A stretch of 64,000 nt of DNA from Cannabis sativa (taxonomy: Eukaryota > Streptophyta > Magnoliopsida > Rosales > Cannabaceae), in assembly GCF_029168945.1 (NCBI RefSeq), contig NC_083605.1, forward strand, positions 19,233,280-19,297,279, given 5' to 3'. Shown here piece by piece: positions 45,845 to 59,089 of this stretch. Under the pieces are notes generated by a model. The model saw only the letters and a list, made by a program, of their open reading frames with translations. It ran no database searches and was not told the origin of the DNA. Numbering within the stretch: position 1 is the first letter of the stretch; every line of letters begins with the position of its first letter. The position numbers and the translations under genes are program-made.

Positions 45845-47151
45845 CATACTCCATGCATCCAACCTGAGCTTTACTTTAATCAATGCTCTGGAAAGAACAT
45901 AGCATTTCTCCATATGCAAGTAAACTCTTGTTGTAGATTATCATATCAGTAAAACCCTGTGTCTGATAAATCTAGGAAACTTTATTCACATAGTCATGTT
46001 TACTTTCCAATGTGTTGACAGCACAATAAAAAGGATCAGGTATGTGAAAAGGGTTTCAGATGAATTTATACATTATGTACATAATCATGAAATAAATCAT
46101 GTGAACCATACAACATTAAATGTTATTTCTGATCTATATTAATAAGTAAATCTGATTATATTGAAATGAGTTTTATTTAGGGCATAAAACCCAACAAACT
46201 CCCACTTGCACTAATATAAAACAAAATGTGCATTTCAAATAATCTCAACACCTTGATATACAAATCAAGTGTAGTAGTATTATACTCCTCGTAATAGGAT
46301 CAGAAAGGTTGAATTAAACACAACCTTTTCTCCACCATTACTCTTCCTCAATCACAAAATCATTAATAATGTGAAATTCCTCTCTATATGTCTACTCTTT
46401 TTGGGATACTGGATTCTATACCTTTTGGCAACTACTTTTGGTTAATCAGGAAATTAACACTAGTAGTTAAGGTAATTTGGAATGGTGCCAAAAATGTATA
46501 GAACTTTCCTTAGACTAAATAAGTACCTTTCCTGAAACTTTAACATTCAGTCCCTTTCTGGTAGACCTAGAGACTTCAGATAGGTTTTTACACTTCTCCA
46601 AAATCACTATTCCACCCCTAGAGTAATCACCATCTTATGAGAAAGATTTTCTAGCACAAAGGCAAATTTCGAAATCTGATGTGGTGTAGTCTAAGAGTTT
46701 TAAACACACCCTTATAGACTAACATATAGTTCCTCTTCTTAATCTTAAGATTTACTTGATTGTCTTCCAATGTTCTTCTCCTGGATTAATCTGATACCTA
46801 CTCATTACTCCCACTCAACAGCAGGTGTCTGGTCTAAGGCATACAAAAGCATATCTAAGACCTCTCACTGTTGATTTAAGAAATTCTTTCATGGCTTTAT
46901 ATTTTCTGGAATAGTTGAGACTTTTCCTTAGATAAATAAAATCTATGCCTAGAAGTCGAAAAGCTTCTCTAGATTGCCATTAGAAAGAAAATGCTTCAGC
47001 ATCTTACTAAAGTAAGTTGCTTGCATTAGAGTAAGTAATTACCAGGTATACCACAAGCCATAGGTTTAGATAAACTCAAACCTATAATACTAGGAACAGG
47101 AAGTTTTGTTAAGTTTATTGAATAGACTTATAAACGAAAATTTCCTTTTAT

Positions 47152-48943
47152 TGTTGGAATTATTTTACCAGGATCTTAGATCTACTCACAAGTATGTTTA
47201 TTAACACCCTAAATATGAACTTTCTAAAACGATAAATTAAACACATATAAAGTTTAAGAAACCTTACATTGGGTGCAGCGGAATATAATGACTCCTTCCG
47301 TTCAGATATCTAGCCCTTGATTCCTTTCTCTAGCAGAGCATTATCAATGTCTGAACGTGGATCTCTTTCTCTGAATCTTTGATGCTGAAACTCCTTTTGC
47401 TGAATGTCTTTCTTCACGATCTTCCTCACTATGATTGAGGTATCACTTGCTGTGTGTGGGCACTACTCATACACTAAGGATTTCGAAATTCAAGAGGGAA
47501 GAGAAAGAAGAAGTGGCAGCTAAAGATAGGGAGAGAGAAAGGCTCAGGTTTTTCTCTGAATCAGAAGTGTCAGAAGAAAAGTGTAGAAATTTTAGTGTAA
47601 TTTTCCCGAAGCCTTCACTATCTATTTATAGCATTCCACTATGGTTAGGTTTGAATTATTTGGCATTAAAATAATGAAAATATCAGAGGGAAAACCCTAT
47701 AAAAGTGGCCGGCCCTATACTAGTGGATTTGGGCCTCACTTTTTGCAATTTTGCAGTTATATCTTTTCTGCATCTGATTTTCTCAAAAACGCCAATTTTC
47801 TAATTCAACCATTTAAATGCCAATTCTAACTATTTAATAACTATAAATAATTAATAAATAATATTGTCATTTATCATATTTATTAATTGAACCATACAAA
47901 GTATCATAATTAACAAATATGCCCCTAAAACTCTTTCTTTACAATTTCGCCCTTACTTAGTGAAAAATTCACAAATAGACATAGTCTAATTTGAGAATTA
48001 TAATTGATTAATCAAAACCAATTACATGAGTCTTACAAGCAATATTATCTCAACTAGTGGGGGGACCATGGGTCTATATAACCGAGCTTCCAATAAGTAG
48101 ATCAAGAATTTATTACTAAAATTCACTAACTTATTAATTCTTCGTTAAATCCACGCATAGAACTTAGAATTGCACTCTCAGTATATAGAATGCTCTATAT
48201 GTTCCACCATATAGACACATCATTAGTTATCCATTGTTATAATCCTAATGTGATCACTGATCCTCTATATGAATGATCTACACTGTAAAGGGATTAAATT
48301 ACCATTACACCCTACAATGTATTTATTCCTTAAAACACTTGACCCCGTATAAATGATATTTCAGCTTATGTGAAATGAGTACTCCACCATTTATGTTCGT
48401 TTGGTCAAGCTCGAAGGAGATCATCCTTTGCTTACTATTCGCCAGATAGAAGCTATAGATTCCATGTTTATGCTAGCGCTCCCACTCAATTGCACTACCG
48501 TGTTCCCAAAATGTACGTATCACCCTGACCTAAAAGTAGGCTTAACTAACAAATCAAAGAACACGAATAGCCTTTCAAGATTGAGCCTAATCATAACAGG
48601 ATTAAGAACATTTGATCTAGGATCAACTTGGCGATATTGACTTGAATAGATTTTATGGTAAGTTTGATTAAATCTAAGTCAAAGTTCAATATCGGTCCCT
48701 TCCGATGCATACTCCATGCATCCAACCTGAGCTTTACTTTAACCAATGCTCTGGAAAGAACATAGCACTTCTCCAAATGCAAGTAAACTCTGTTGTAGAT
48801 TATCATATCAGTAAAACCCTATGTCTGATAAATCTAGGAAAACTTTATTCACATAGTCATGTTTACTTTCCAATATGTTGACGGCACAATAAACAGGATC
48901 AAGTATGTGAAAATGGTTTCAGATGAATTCATACATTATGTAC
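47152..48943 (-). repeat. LTR inserted in Y interior, 5' end deleted
   Basis: Minus-strand LTR with 3' end at 47152 (TGTTGGAATTATT). It runs to 48943 and lacks the first ~125 bp. The junction at 48943/48944 drops straight into Y's integrase region, about 600 bp beyond the expected insertion point. A deletion therefore removed the LTR start and adjacent Y sequence. It carries the antisense ORF (48401-48640). Confidence 0.82.
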
Positions 48944-49689
48944 GAATTTCTGGGGAGGTAAGTTTGGATATAATTCAAAAATCAATTTAATGATCTTTGA
49001 ACTGCATATCTACTAAATATTTCTCCACCCCTATCAGTTCGCAAGATCTTTAACCACTTACCTTAATGGTTTTAACCATTCCTAGAAATTAATGAAATTT
49101 GTAAACATTTCAAATTTCTTTGCATAAGGTATAATCTAGAGTTATCGTTTTAAGAATACAACAAAAAACTCATATCCACCCCTGAATGTACATCCATCTG
49201 CGAATGAGATGAACTTACTTTCAGTGGATATAGGCATATTAACTCTTTGCAGAGATTGATCTTGTCAAAACTATTATGAACAAGATACAAATGCCATAGA
49301 TTAATAAAAATGTGGTTGTGTCTTTTTGATGACTTAGATATAGTTACATCAAAGAGTTCATAGAATAGTGCAAGTGGATCCTGGTCACAGAATACCCAAC
49401 TCATATTCCATACAGTTTGAATCGATTAATAGTAGATGGATATTAAACACTTGAGAAAGTGTAACTGTATTGTATTTATGAATTAGAAATATAAGAAAAT
49501 TTTTGTTTGGATTTAAAGTCAAAGACTTAAATTTATACCAAATATAATGAGTAATTCTATCTTGGACCACCACTACTAATTTAAACTCTAAGTCAGATTT
49601 GCCCATACAAGTAGGAGATTTCTAAGATTGAGGATTTATATCAATTGGGAATAGAATTTTGGGATTATAATCATATGCGTCATTTAATT

Positions 49690-50060
49690 TCTTAAGAGAA
49701 AATATAATGACATGAAATGATTTATAGACCATTCATCCAATGATATGTTCTTGAGCTAATTCGAAATGAATAAGCTAAGAGGAATTAGGATAATTTCGTT
49801 GTTTAAATAAGAATCCAACGATGCTTCGATTAGCGAAAGACAAAGTAATCTTATTTATATAATCTTCTTGTTTCATATTGTAAAAATACTAATCTAAGGT
49901 GTCATCAATTGATGAACAGCTAGATGTTGCATATACAATATTTATCTTTCGAGATCTAACACTATTATGTATGTCTAATGGTGAAAATCCATTAGGGATT
50001 TATCTCATTAGATAAACAAACCAAGTTAGACCAACAATGAAGATTCGAAATTAAACTACA
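49690..50060 (-). other. Structured leader module copy 2, element Y
   Basis: Hairpin AAATCC-CTAAT-GGATTT at 49985-50001 with ATTAG downstream (49975-49979 on the plus strand reads CTAAT). It matches the second module of element A (1755-2130) through the TCATCAATTGATGA palindrome (49902-49915). It lies 3' of copy 1, where gag would start. Confidence 0.6.
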
Positions 50061-50164
50061 ACTTAATAACAGAAAATAACATGGTTCAATATAAATTCAT
50101 ACACAATTCAGAAATTATTAAACATATAGCAAGTAGGAATGACAAGTGAAAATACTAAAACATA

Positions 50165-50560
50165 CAATCCTAAATAATTTCCAAGGTTTTCAACAAACTG
50201 ATATCTGTGTCCCGTTTAGGCGAGAGTCAAAGCTACCATCCATTGAATAGAGTTGTCAGCTCATCTAAAATGTTAAACATTCTAGCAACCTTTTATTCGA
50301 TCAAGATTGGAATTCAGCGTTGTCCCGTTTAGGCGAGAGTCAAGGCAATTCTATCTTATGAGCTTCCACCATTGTTTCATAATTTGCAAGTCAAATATGG
50401 TCGCCACCATTAGGGTGATCCATACCATATAAAACACTTACAAACTACTTATCTTTCGAGATTAAACGGTGCGAAATTGATAATGAACGTTCCTCCATTA
50501 GGGAGGATTACTCACTAAAACAAACGCGATGTAAAACCAACAATGGAGATCGAATATCTT
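50165..50560 (-). other. Structured leader module copy 1, element Y
   Basis: On the minus strand: hairpin at 50491-50507 (TCCTCC-CTAAT-GGAGGA) with ATTAT where ATTAG is expected downstream, hairpin CACC-CTAAT-GGTG at 50405-50417, and the 20-mer at about 50323-50342 and 50209-50228. The 20-mers and stems are unchanged although the element's coding part is destroyed. Confidence 0.65.
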
Positions 50561-53500
50561 AATAATAAAGCTCATTATTTAAAGAGAGTTGTATTTTCTT
50601 TGATTCTATTTATTTTAAATATATATTTATTAATTAAAATTTCCAATTTAGAATGAAAAATTCTAAATATAAATTTTAATTTAATATTTATAAATTTTAC
50701 TTAGATGGATATGAAAATAACATGAATCTCTTCCATCTTAGTAATAATTTCCAATAAATATTTAGAAAAATATTCAATTTAAGTTGTTACAAAATTAATT
50801 TAAATTAATTTACAACTCAAATTTAATTTTCTAAAAATAGATATTGTATTTCGAAAAATTAAAGTATTTAAGAATACAATTTTCGAAAATGCATTTTAAA
50901 AATAAAAAATAAATCCTGGAAAAATTATTCTAATTTAACGTTGGCCCAAAATTAATTTACAACAAAAAATATAATTTTCCTATTTAATTAAATATATAAG
51001 AAAAAATTCAAATATTTAAGTATAATAATGAAAATCAACTTAAATATTAATTTTTTATTTAATTAAATACACTAGAAAAATACTTCAAGCAAAAAAAAAT
51101 AATATCTATCTAGATTTTCATGGACTAATTAATTCATTTTCTAATTAAATATATTTTACTTCATTTATTTTAATTAATCATTAAATGAAAAAAATAATTG
51201 ATTTAAGTTGGTCCAAAATTAAAATAAATAATTTACAACTTTAATCTATTTTCCAAATAAAATTCGAAATTCCAACATTTAAGAAATGCAATTTCGAAAT
51301 TTGATTAATAAAATAAAGAAAAAATATATTTTGAAAATTATTTAAATTTAGTTGAAAAAATAAATTTCAACTAAAAATAATTTTCTATTTAATTAAGTGT
51401 CATGAAAAAGAAATATTTAAGTATCATGATGAAAATTAACTTAGATATTTAATTTTCAAATTAATTAAATGTATTAAATTCAAGAAATAAATAATTAAGT
51501 GTAGAGAAGGCTTAATTATTAATCTCTAGTTTAATACTAGGAAAAATATACTTAAAATAAATTGTACCAAAATTAATTATTTAAATAATTAATTTCACAA
51601 TTTATAATATTTTCCTATTTAATATTAGAAATAATAAGTAGTCTAGAAATAACTATCTAGAAAATATCTTATTTGACTAAGTATCTTTTCCACAAAATTT
51701 GAAAAATATCTAATTTAAGTTGTATTAGAAAAAAAATCTAGAACTTAAAGACTTTCAAATTTAAATTTAATTAAATATCAAAAATTAAGTTGTAACCACT
51801 TAATTTGAAAATATTCCATTTTAAGTTAATATTCGAAAAGATATCAACTTAAAAAAATATCTAAAGAATCTTAATAACCAATTCCTAAAATTCCTCAACT
51901 TAATTTTGAAATTTTAAATCCAAAAGATATTCAGATTTAACTTGATTAGTTATAGATAAACTAAATATCAACTTAAATAGGAATATTTAATGAAAAATTT
52001 AAACTAAGCTTCAGAAAGAATCTAGATGGTTATAATTCTATATATAATTAAATACAAGAAAATACATATAGTTTAGCTTAGAATAAAATTCTTTAAACTA
52101 TGATTTTCTTAAATTAATTTCAAAATAAATGAAATTAATTATGTTGCTAATCAATTTTATTAGGTTAAACTAGTTTAATTAACCTAGTACAGTTATTCAA
52201 ATCAGGCAAATGAGCCTTCACAATTGGGGTGGTTCATGTGAGGGGGTGTTGGGTTCAGTATGTCGTACCCACTACTATTGGCCCCCTAACTCTCACACAA
52301 GGCCCAAAAGAGAGGAATCTAACCTTAAAATGAACAACTGTTATTAATTGAATAGGCCCAAAACTAAATGGCCCTAAATAAAATCTATCAAAAACTATGA
52401 TATTTTATTTAGTAACAACAACCTATATGCATCTATAATAAAATTAAACACATAGGCTCACACAGGCACACAATTTGGATGGATCCTATCATGTTGCTAG
52501 GTCATACAGAGATGAAAGAAGATTGTGAAAATATACCTGTTACACATTATTTACTTGACCAAGGGAGCCATGAGTTAAAATCAGATCATTGGATCTGTCA
52601 ACAAGTTAACCATGGCTATTTGCAATCAAGCAATAATAGGTTTTAAAAACTTACAAACAAGCTAAAAACACAAACTCGTGCAACAAGGTTAGCTGGATAG
52701 TTGGAAGTAGGATTTATTTAATTTTAAATAATTAAATTTTAAAAAAAAAATAATTAAATAAAAAAAATATATTTAATTTTTTGAAAATATTTAAAAATAT
52801 ATATATTTCGAAACTAATTAAAAAATAATATTTAAAATTAAACCTACAATTTTGAAAAATTAGGTTTCAACCAATCTAAATATCATTTCAAAATTTGCTA
52901 ACTACTTTTAAAAATTTAATGTTATTTTATAAATAAAAATTAAAAAAGATAAATAAATATCTTTTTCAAATTTTATGATTTAATTTAAATAAATAAAATA
53001 ACAAAAATTTAAAAGTTAGCAAAATATCTTACATCTATTTAAAATTACATGATTATAGTTATCTTATTTTAAATTTAAATAAGGTCAAATTATTTAAAAA
53101 AAAAAAATTAATTTAAAAATTTAATATCTGACCTTAAATTTAAAAATAAGATAAGATATAATCAAATTTAAAAAATAAGATAGATAATTAAGCAAAAACA
53201 TATATATTTACTATTTTTCAAATTCAAATTACACTAATATTATGAATTAAATTTAAAAAATACTAATTAAGTTAATTATGATAATTAGAATTGAATTAGG
53301 AATAGTAAATGTATAAATACAGAACTACACAAAAAAAAACGGAAGTTAAATCCATGAAAAAGCATGAAAAATTGAAGAAAAACGAAAAAAAATGCGAGCT
53401 GTACGGACAGTATGCATTGCGCGCAACAGGGTGCTTGGGCGTTTAACCATGATGCTCGATCCCGATATTTTTCGATCACGTCCCTGATGCTCGATCCCGA

Positions 53501-53769
53501 TATTTTTTGAAACTTCAAAAAATCATAACTAATTCAAATTAAATCGAAATTGAGTTCTGTAAAAAAGTAACTTGCTTAATTTTTTCCATACCATCCAATA
53601 AAAATAATTCCAGAAATAGATACTCAATTATTTTTCACGTAAAATTCACAAACATCAATCAATCATCAAATAACACTCAATACAACATGATACCATCCAA
53701 AACATCAAACAATCATTTTAAAGTCAAAATTTCTTGCAAGAAAATCAATTACCATGGCTCTGAGGCAGT

Positions 53770-55676
53770 TGTTGGAAATTATTTTACCAGGATCTTAGAT
53801 CTACTCACAAGTATGTTGATTAACACCCTAAATATGAACTTTCTAAAACGATGAAATAAACACATATAAAGTTTAGTAAACCTTACATTGGGTGCAGCGG
53901 AATATAATGACTTCTTCCGTTCAGATATTTAGCCCTTGATTCCTTTCTGTAGTAGAGCATTATCAATATATGAACTTGGATCTCTTTCTCTGATTCTTTA
54001 GTGCTGAAACTCCTTCTTGCTGAAAGTCTTTCTTCACGATCTTCCTCACTATGATTGAGGTATCACTTGCTGTGTGTGGGCACTACTCTAACACTAAGAC
54101 TTTCGAAATTTCAAGGAAGAAGAGAGAGAGGGAGTGGTCGGCCAAAGATAAGGAGAGAGAGAGAGGCTCAATTTTTCCTGAATGAAAAGTGTGAAATTTA
54201 AGTGTAAATTTCCTGAAGCCTTCACTATCTATTTAGAGCATTTCACTAGGGTTAGGTTTGAATTATTTGGCATTAAAATAATGAAAATATCAGTTTGAAA
54301 AACCATCCTAAGTGGCCGGCCATACAATGTGGATTTGGGCCTCACTTTTTGTAATTTTGCAGTTTTATCTTTTCTGCATCTGATTTTCTCAAAAATGCCA
54401 ATTTTCTAATTCAACCATTTAAATGCCAATTCTAACTATTTAATAACTATAAATAATTATTAAATAATATTGTCATTTATAATATTTATTAATTGAACCA
54501 TACAAAGTATCATAATTAACAAATATGCCCCTAAAACTCTTTCTTTACAATTTCGCCCTTACTTAGTGAAAAATTCACAAATAGACATAGTCTAATTTGA
54601 GAATTATAATTGATTAATCAAAACCAATTACATGAGTCTTACAAGCAATATTATCTCAACTAGTGGGGGGACCATGGGTCTATATAACCGAGCTTTCAAT
54701 AAGCAGATCAAGAACCTAAATTCACTGACTTATTAATTCTTCGTTAAATCCACGCATAGAACTTAGAATTGCACTCTCAGTATATAGAATGCTCTATATG
54801 TTCCACCATATAGACACATCATTAGTTATCCATTATTATAATCCTAATTTGATCAATGATCCTCTATATGAATGATCTACACTGTAAAGGGATTAGATTA
54901 CTGTTACACCCTACAATGTATTTTATCCTTAAAACACTTAACCCCGTATAAATGATATTTCAGCTTATGTGAAATGAGTACTCCACCATTTATTTTCATT
55001 TGGTCAAGCTTGAAGGAGATCATCCTTTACTTACTATTCGCCAGATAGAAGTTATAGATTCCATGTTTATGTTAGCGCTCCCACTCAATTGCACTACCGT
55101 GTTCCCAAATTGTACGTATCACCCTGACCCAAAAGTAGGCATAACTAACAAATCAAAGAACACGAATAACCTCTTGAGATTGAGCCTAATCATAACAGGA
55201 TTAAGATCATTTGATCTAGGATCAACTAGGCGATATTGACTTGAATAGATATTACAATAAGTTTAATAAATCTAAGTCAAAGTTCAATATCGGTCCCTTT
55301 CGATGCATACCCCATGCACCCAATCAGAACTTTACTTTAACCAATGCTTTGGAAAGAACATAGCATTTCTCCAAATGCAAGTAAACTCTGTTGTAGATTA
55401 TCATATCAGTAAAACCCTGTGTCTGATAAATCTAGGAAACTTTATTCACATAGTCATGTTTACTTTCCAATGTGTTGACAACACAATAAACAGGATCAAG
55501 TATGTGAAAAGGGTTTCAGATTAATTTATAAATCAAATAGATAAGCAATTGATAACATGAACCAAAACATACACAAATGAATGAAAAATACTTCTGTTTC
55601 TTTATTGATGTTGAATAAAATGGATTACATTGAAATGGAGTTTTATTTAGGGCATAAAACCCAACAAACTCCCACT
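53770..55676 (-). repeat. LTR shared by elements Y and Z
   Basis: A single 1907-bp LTR. On its left is a PBS and the leader of Y, so it acts as Y's 5' LTR. On its right is a PPT (CTCCCACTTG, minus-strand PPT) and the pol end of Z, so it acts as Z's 3' LTR. It carries the antisense ORF at 55000-55239. Confidence 0.85.
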
Positions 55677-55695
55677 TGCACTAATATAAAACTAA

Positions 55696-56715
55696 TCAGT
55701 ACATATCAATTAATCCTAAATTCTGACAGTGCTTTTCAAATGCAGTTTGTTTAGTACTTCTCCAAACCACTGCTCCACCCCCAAGAGTAAACACCATCCC
55801 AGATGTAGATTTCCTGTCTTCAAGACATGCCTGGAAATCTGAATCAGTATAGCCTATTGGATTTAAAGCACCACCCTTGTAGACTAACACAAGATTCCTT
55901 ATACTCTTTAAGTATTTCAGAATATACTTAACTGCATTCCAATGTTCCTGTCCTGGATTAGACTAATACCTGCTCACGATTCCAACTGCATAGCAGATGT
56001 CAGGTCTAGTGCATAACATTGCATACATTAGACTTCCAACTACAGAAGCATAAGGAATTTTCGCCATGTCCTCTATCTCTTGAGGATCAGTAGGAGACTG
56101 TTCCTTAGATAGACGAATACCATATCTAGAAGGCATGTTTGCCTCATTGGTGTTGTTCATGGAGAATCTCTTTAAAACTTTGTCAATGTAGGTTGTTTGA
56201 GAGAGAGCAAGAGATCTGTTCTTCCAGTTTCTGATAATCTGAATACCAAAAACATAGGCTGCTTCACCCAAATCTTTCATATCAAATTGAGTGTTACGCC
56301 ATTCCTTGATGTGAGTCATTTTCTTGATATTGTTTCCAATAATCAAAATGTCGTCAACATAAAGGACCAGGAATACTACTACTTGGTCTTCCTTGAGTTG
56401 GTAAACAAAAGGTTCATCTTCATTCTGAAGAAAGCCGTAGGTCTTGATGATTTCATCAAACCTTTTGTTCCATGAGCGAGAAGCTTGCTTAAGTCCATAG
56501 ATAGACCTATTTAATTTGCAAACTTTCTTTTCCTGCCCTGGAAGAACATAGCCTTCTGGTTGCTCCATATAGATGGTTTCTTCAAGTACCCCATTAAGGA
56601 AGGCAGTCTTGACATCCATTTGCCAGATTTCATAATCGAAAGCAGCAGCTATGGAGAGAAGAATTCGGATGGATTTGAGCATGGCAATAGGACTAAAAGT
56701 TTCCTCATAGTCCAC
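55696..56715 (-). pseudogene. Copia RT and RNase H of element Z
   Basis: The RT frame (56715-55963) has 'MDVKTAFLNGVLEETIYMEQ', 'VCKLNRSIYGLKQASRSWNK' and the active site 'LYVDDILIIGNN', all intact, and ends at a TAG after 'VGIVSRY' where relatives have Gln. The frame continues to RNase H ('LNPIGYTDSDFQACLEDRKS') and 'GGGAVVWRSTKQT'. Then it jumps to 'AFEKHCQNLGLIDMY', the extreme C-terminus. About 85 residues with the rest of the RNase H active site are missing compared with element B. An RT N-terminal part with frameshifts lies at 56716-56929. Confidence 0.87.
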
Positions 56716-56929
56716 GCCTTCTCTTTGGGTATAACCCTTGGCTACAAGTCTAGCTTTAAAAGTTTCGACTTCGCCTCCAGCCTCTTTTCTTCTTGTAAAC
56801 CCACTTGCATCCTATCGGATGATAGTCATTAGGTGCGTCTACATATTCCCAGACTTTGTTCTTTTTCATGGAATCCATTTCTAAATCCATGCCGGCTGAC
56901 CATCGTTTCCGTTGCGGACTAGCCATTGC

Positions 56930-58228
56930 CTATTTATAGGTTAATGGGTTGTCTTCAATACCGTCACCAACGACCATATTGATTTCACCATCCAAGCCAT
57001 AACGAGCTGGTTTTGTTGAAACCCTCCCACTACGACGAGGAGCTGTGATCTTCTGAACAGGAACTTTGGTAGTAGTTTTCTCAGTAGGTTCGACTGAGGG
57101 AGTGGGATTGTCCTCTTCTTGAGTGGAAGAGGACGGAACATTGGAAGGAGTTAAATCTGAAAGCATTTCCTCTAAAACAACTTTACTTTTCGGTTTGTTG
57201 TCTTTAATATAGTTCTCTTCAAGAAAAGTAGCATTTGTAGAAACAAACACTTTGTTATCCTTGTGACTATAAAATAGTCCACCCCTAGTCTCTTTAGAAT
57301 TTCTGACAAACATGCACACTTCAGTTCGTGATTCAAGTTTGCCTTCTCTCTTTCTCAAGACATGAGCAGGGCACCCCCAAATTCTGTAGTGGCATAAACT
57401 AGGTGTATTTAAAATGTCATTAGCCATCTGTATAGCATATCCCCAGAAGGACGTAGACAGAGTTGAATAACTCAGCATAGACCTAACCATTTCCAAAAGA
57501 GTGCGATTTCTTCTTTCTGCAACTCCATTTTGTTGTGGAGTGCCTGGGGCAGTGTATTGGGATTCAATTCCAAGTTCAATTAAATGATCTTTGAACTGCA
57601 TATCCATATATTCTCCACCCCTATCAGTTTGCAAGATCTTTAATGATTTACCTAATTGGTTTTGAGCCAAAGCATGAAACTCCTGAAACTTTTCAAACGT
57701 TACAGATTTCTTTTGCATTAGGTAAAGAAAACTATATCTAGAGAAATCGTCAATGAAAGTGACAAAATACTCATAACCACCTTGGGCTTTGACATTCAAG
57801 GGTCCGCAGACATCGGAATGCACTAACCCTAGAGGGATTTTGGCACGCTCTCCCTTTGCAGAGAAAGAACATTTAGTCATTTTTCCTTCTAGGCAGGACT
57901 CGCATACTGGCAGTTCACCTAAGACGACATTTTTCAATGGATCGCCTTTGGTTAGCCTATTGAGTCTATCAAAGCCTATATGACCTAAACGTAAATGCCA
58001 TAGATAAGTTTGATCATCATTATTAATCTCTTTTCTTTCGAGGTTTCTAGGTTTAGCTACATTGAAAAGTTCACTGTTTAGTAAGATTTGTGTATTTGGT
58101 CTTAAAACATAAAGCCCTTGTTCCATGGAAGCAACACATATTTGAAATCCATTACGAGAAATTGAACAATAAGAACTCGAAAAATTCAATATATAAGATT
58201 GTGTTTGCAAACATGAGACACTAATCAA
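56930..58228 (-). pseudogene. Copia integrase of element Z
   Basis: Long open frame (432 codons). It has the zinc finger 'LWHLRLGHIGFDRLNRL' with 'CESCLEGKMTKC', then core residues 'HSDVCGPLNV' (D), 'LQTDRGGEYMD' (D) and 'QQNGVAERRN' (E). After 'QMANDILN' about 25 residues of the usual sequence are missing before 'PSLCHYRIWGCPAHVL' (in-frame deletion). The end has an acidic/Ser/Pro-rich linker ('TPSVEPTEKTTTKVP'). It inserts cDNA in autonomous elements. The frame is separated from gag-protease by a stop near 58230. Confidence 0.88.
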
Positions 58229-58243
58229 GTTTAAACTAAAGTT

Positions 58244-59041
58244 TTAAATAAATAAAATATTTTCTAAAATTAAAAATCTTTGTTGAAACTTGATGCGGGA
58301 TTTTCCTCTAGCTTTGACCGACACTAACTCGCCATTACTAACTTTAAGCTTTAACTCTTCTGGAAGCAGATTTTCCCAAGTTTCAAGCAGCTGCAGTGAA
58401 GAACATACATGGTTAGTAGACCCAGAATCAACAATCAAAGCGGATCTGTCGTTCTCTAAAACACATGATTCAAAGACAAAAGCATTACCTTTGTTTGAAT
58501 TGTTTAGAAGCCGGGGACATCGTTCTTCTTGATGTCCCTTTTCATTACAATTCGAACATAGAAGATTATGTCTGATAATTGTACTTGAAGAAGCAGCTTT
58601 GCTAGAGCCTTCATGCTTAATCATTTTCCTCTGATTAAGATTTGCAAACCCAAGAGGACCCATTAAAATCAGATTCTGTTCATGGGATCGTAATTCTGCT
58701 TCGAGCTTGTCCATGTCAGAGGAGTTGAAATTGTTGATCATGTAAGAAACAACAAATTCATTATACTCCGGAGGAAGACTATTAAGAATGAATTGGACCC
58801 ATTGTTCTCTTGATAAATCAATTCCTAGTAGATTTGCCTTTTGGAACTTCAGATTTATCATCAACAGGTGCGAGTTTATGCAACTACTAGGATGCATTTT
58901 CACACTATAGAGTTCTTTTGCTAAGATATTAACTAGGAGAGGATCGGGGTGAGGGTTATTCATATTAGCACTACAACACATCAATAAAACAGAAGTAAGG
59001 TTTTGGTTCATAAATTCATACACATGTTCAGAAAATAACAA
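58244..59041 (-). pseudogene. Copia gag-protease of element Z, 5' truncated
   Basis: Frame of 265 codons. Residues 60-140 are the C-terminal half of the UBN2-type gag ('QWVQFILNSLPPEYNEFVVS'). A zinc knuckle CSNCNEKGHQEERCP is near 173-187 and the protease active site 'LIVDSGSTNHVC' near 205. About 80-100 residues of the usual gag N-terminus are missing, and the sequence before residue 30 is unrelated. This gag is clearly different in sequence from that of element E. Confidence 0.83.
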
Positions 59042-59089
59042 ATAATCACATATGTTATAAAAATACTAAATCTAACATAGTTTATTTTC

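Larger units (their letters stand above)
34135..46196 (-). repeat. 3' LTR of element Y, split by element E
   Basis: The LTR runs 34135-35675 and resumes at 45850-46196, with element E (35676-45844) in between. At the break, the uninterrupted family sequence reads GATGCATACTCC. Here CATAT precedes E and CATAC follows it, a 5-bp target duplication with one later change. After 46196 the PPT and decayed pol of Y follow on the minus strand, so this is Y's 3' LTR. Total length without E is about 1.89 kb. Confidence 0.85.
46197..53769 (-). mobile_element. Interior of element Y, decayed
   Basis: Minus-strand interior between Y's 3' LTR and the LTR at 53770. The RT end is recognisable at 46197-47151 (equivalent to A 3500-4438). 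After the inserted LTR (47152-48943) and a deletion of about 600 bp, it continues with integrase-side scraps (48944-49640, equivalent to A 2200-2880). Then come the second leader module (about 49690-50060), the first module (about 50165-50560), the AT-rich leader, the conserved inverted-repeat block and the PBS near 53751. No gag is present. It is structurally the same as element A, so A and Y form one gag-less, pol-less subtype. Confidence 0.78.

Noticed and set aside
56197..56832. Plus-strand ORFs across Z's RT
   Set aside because: Antisense shadows of the copia RT frame.
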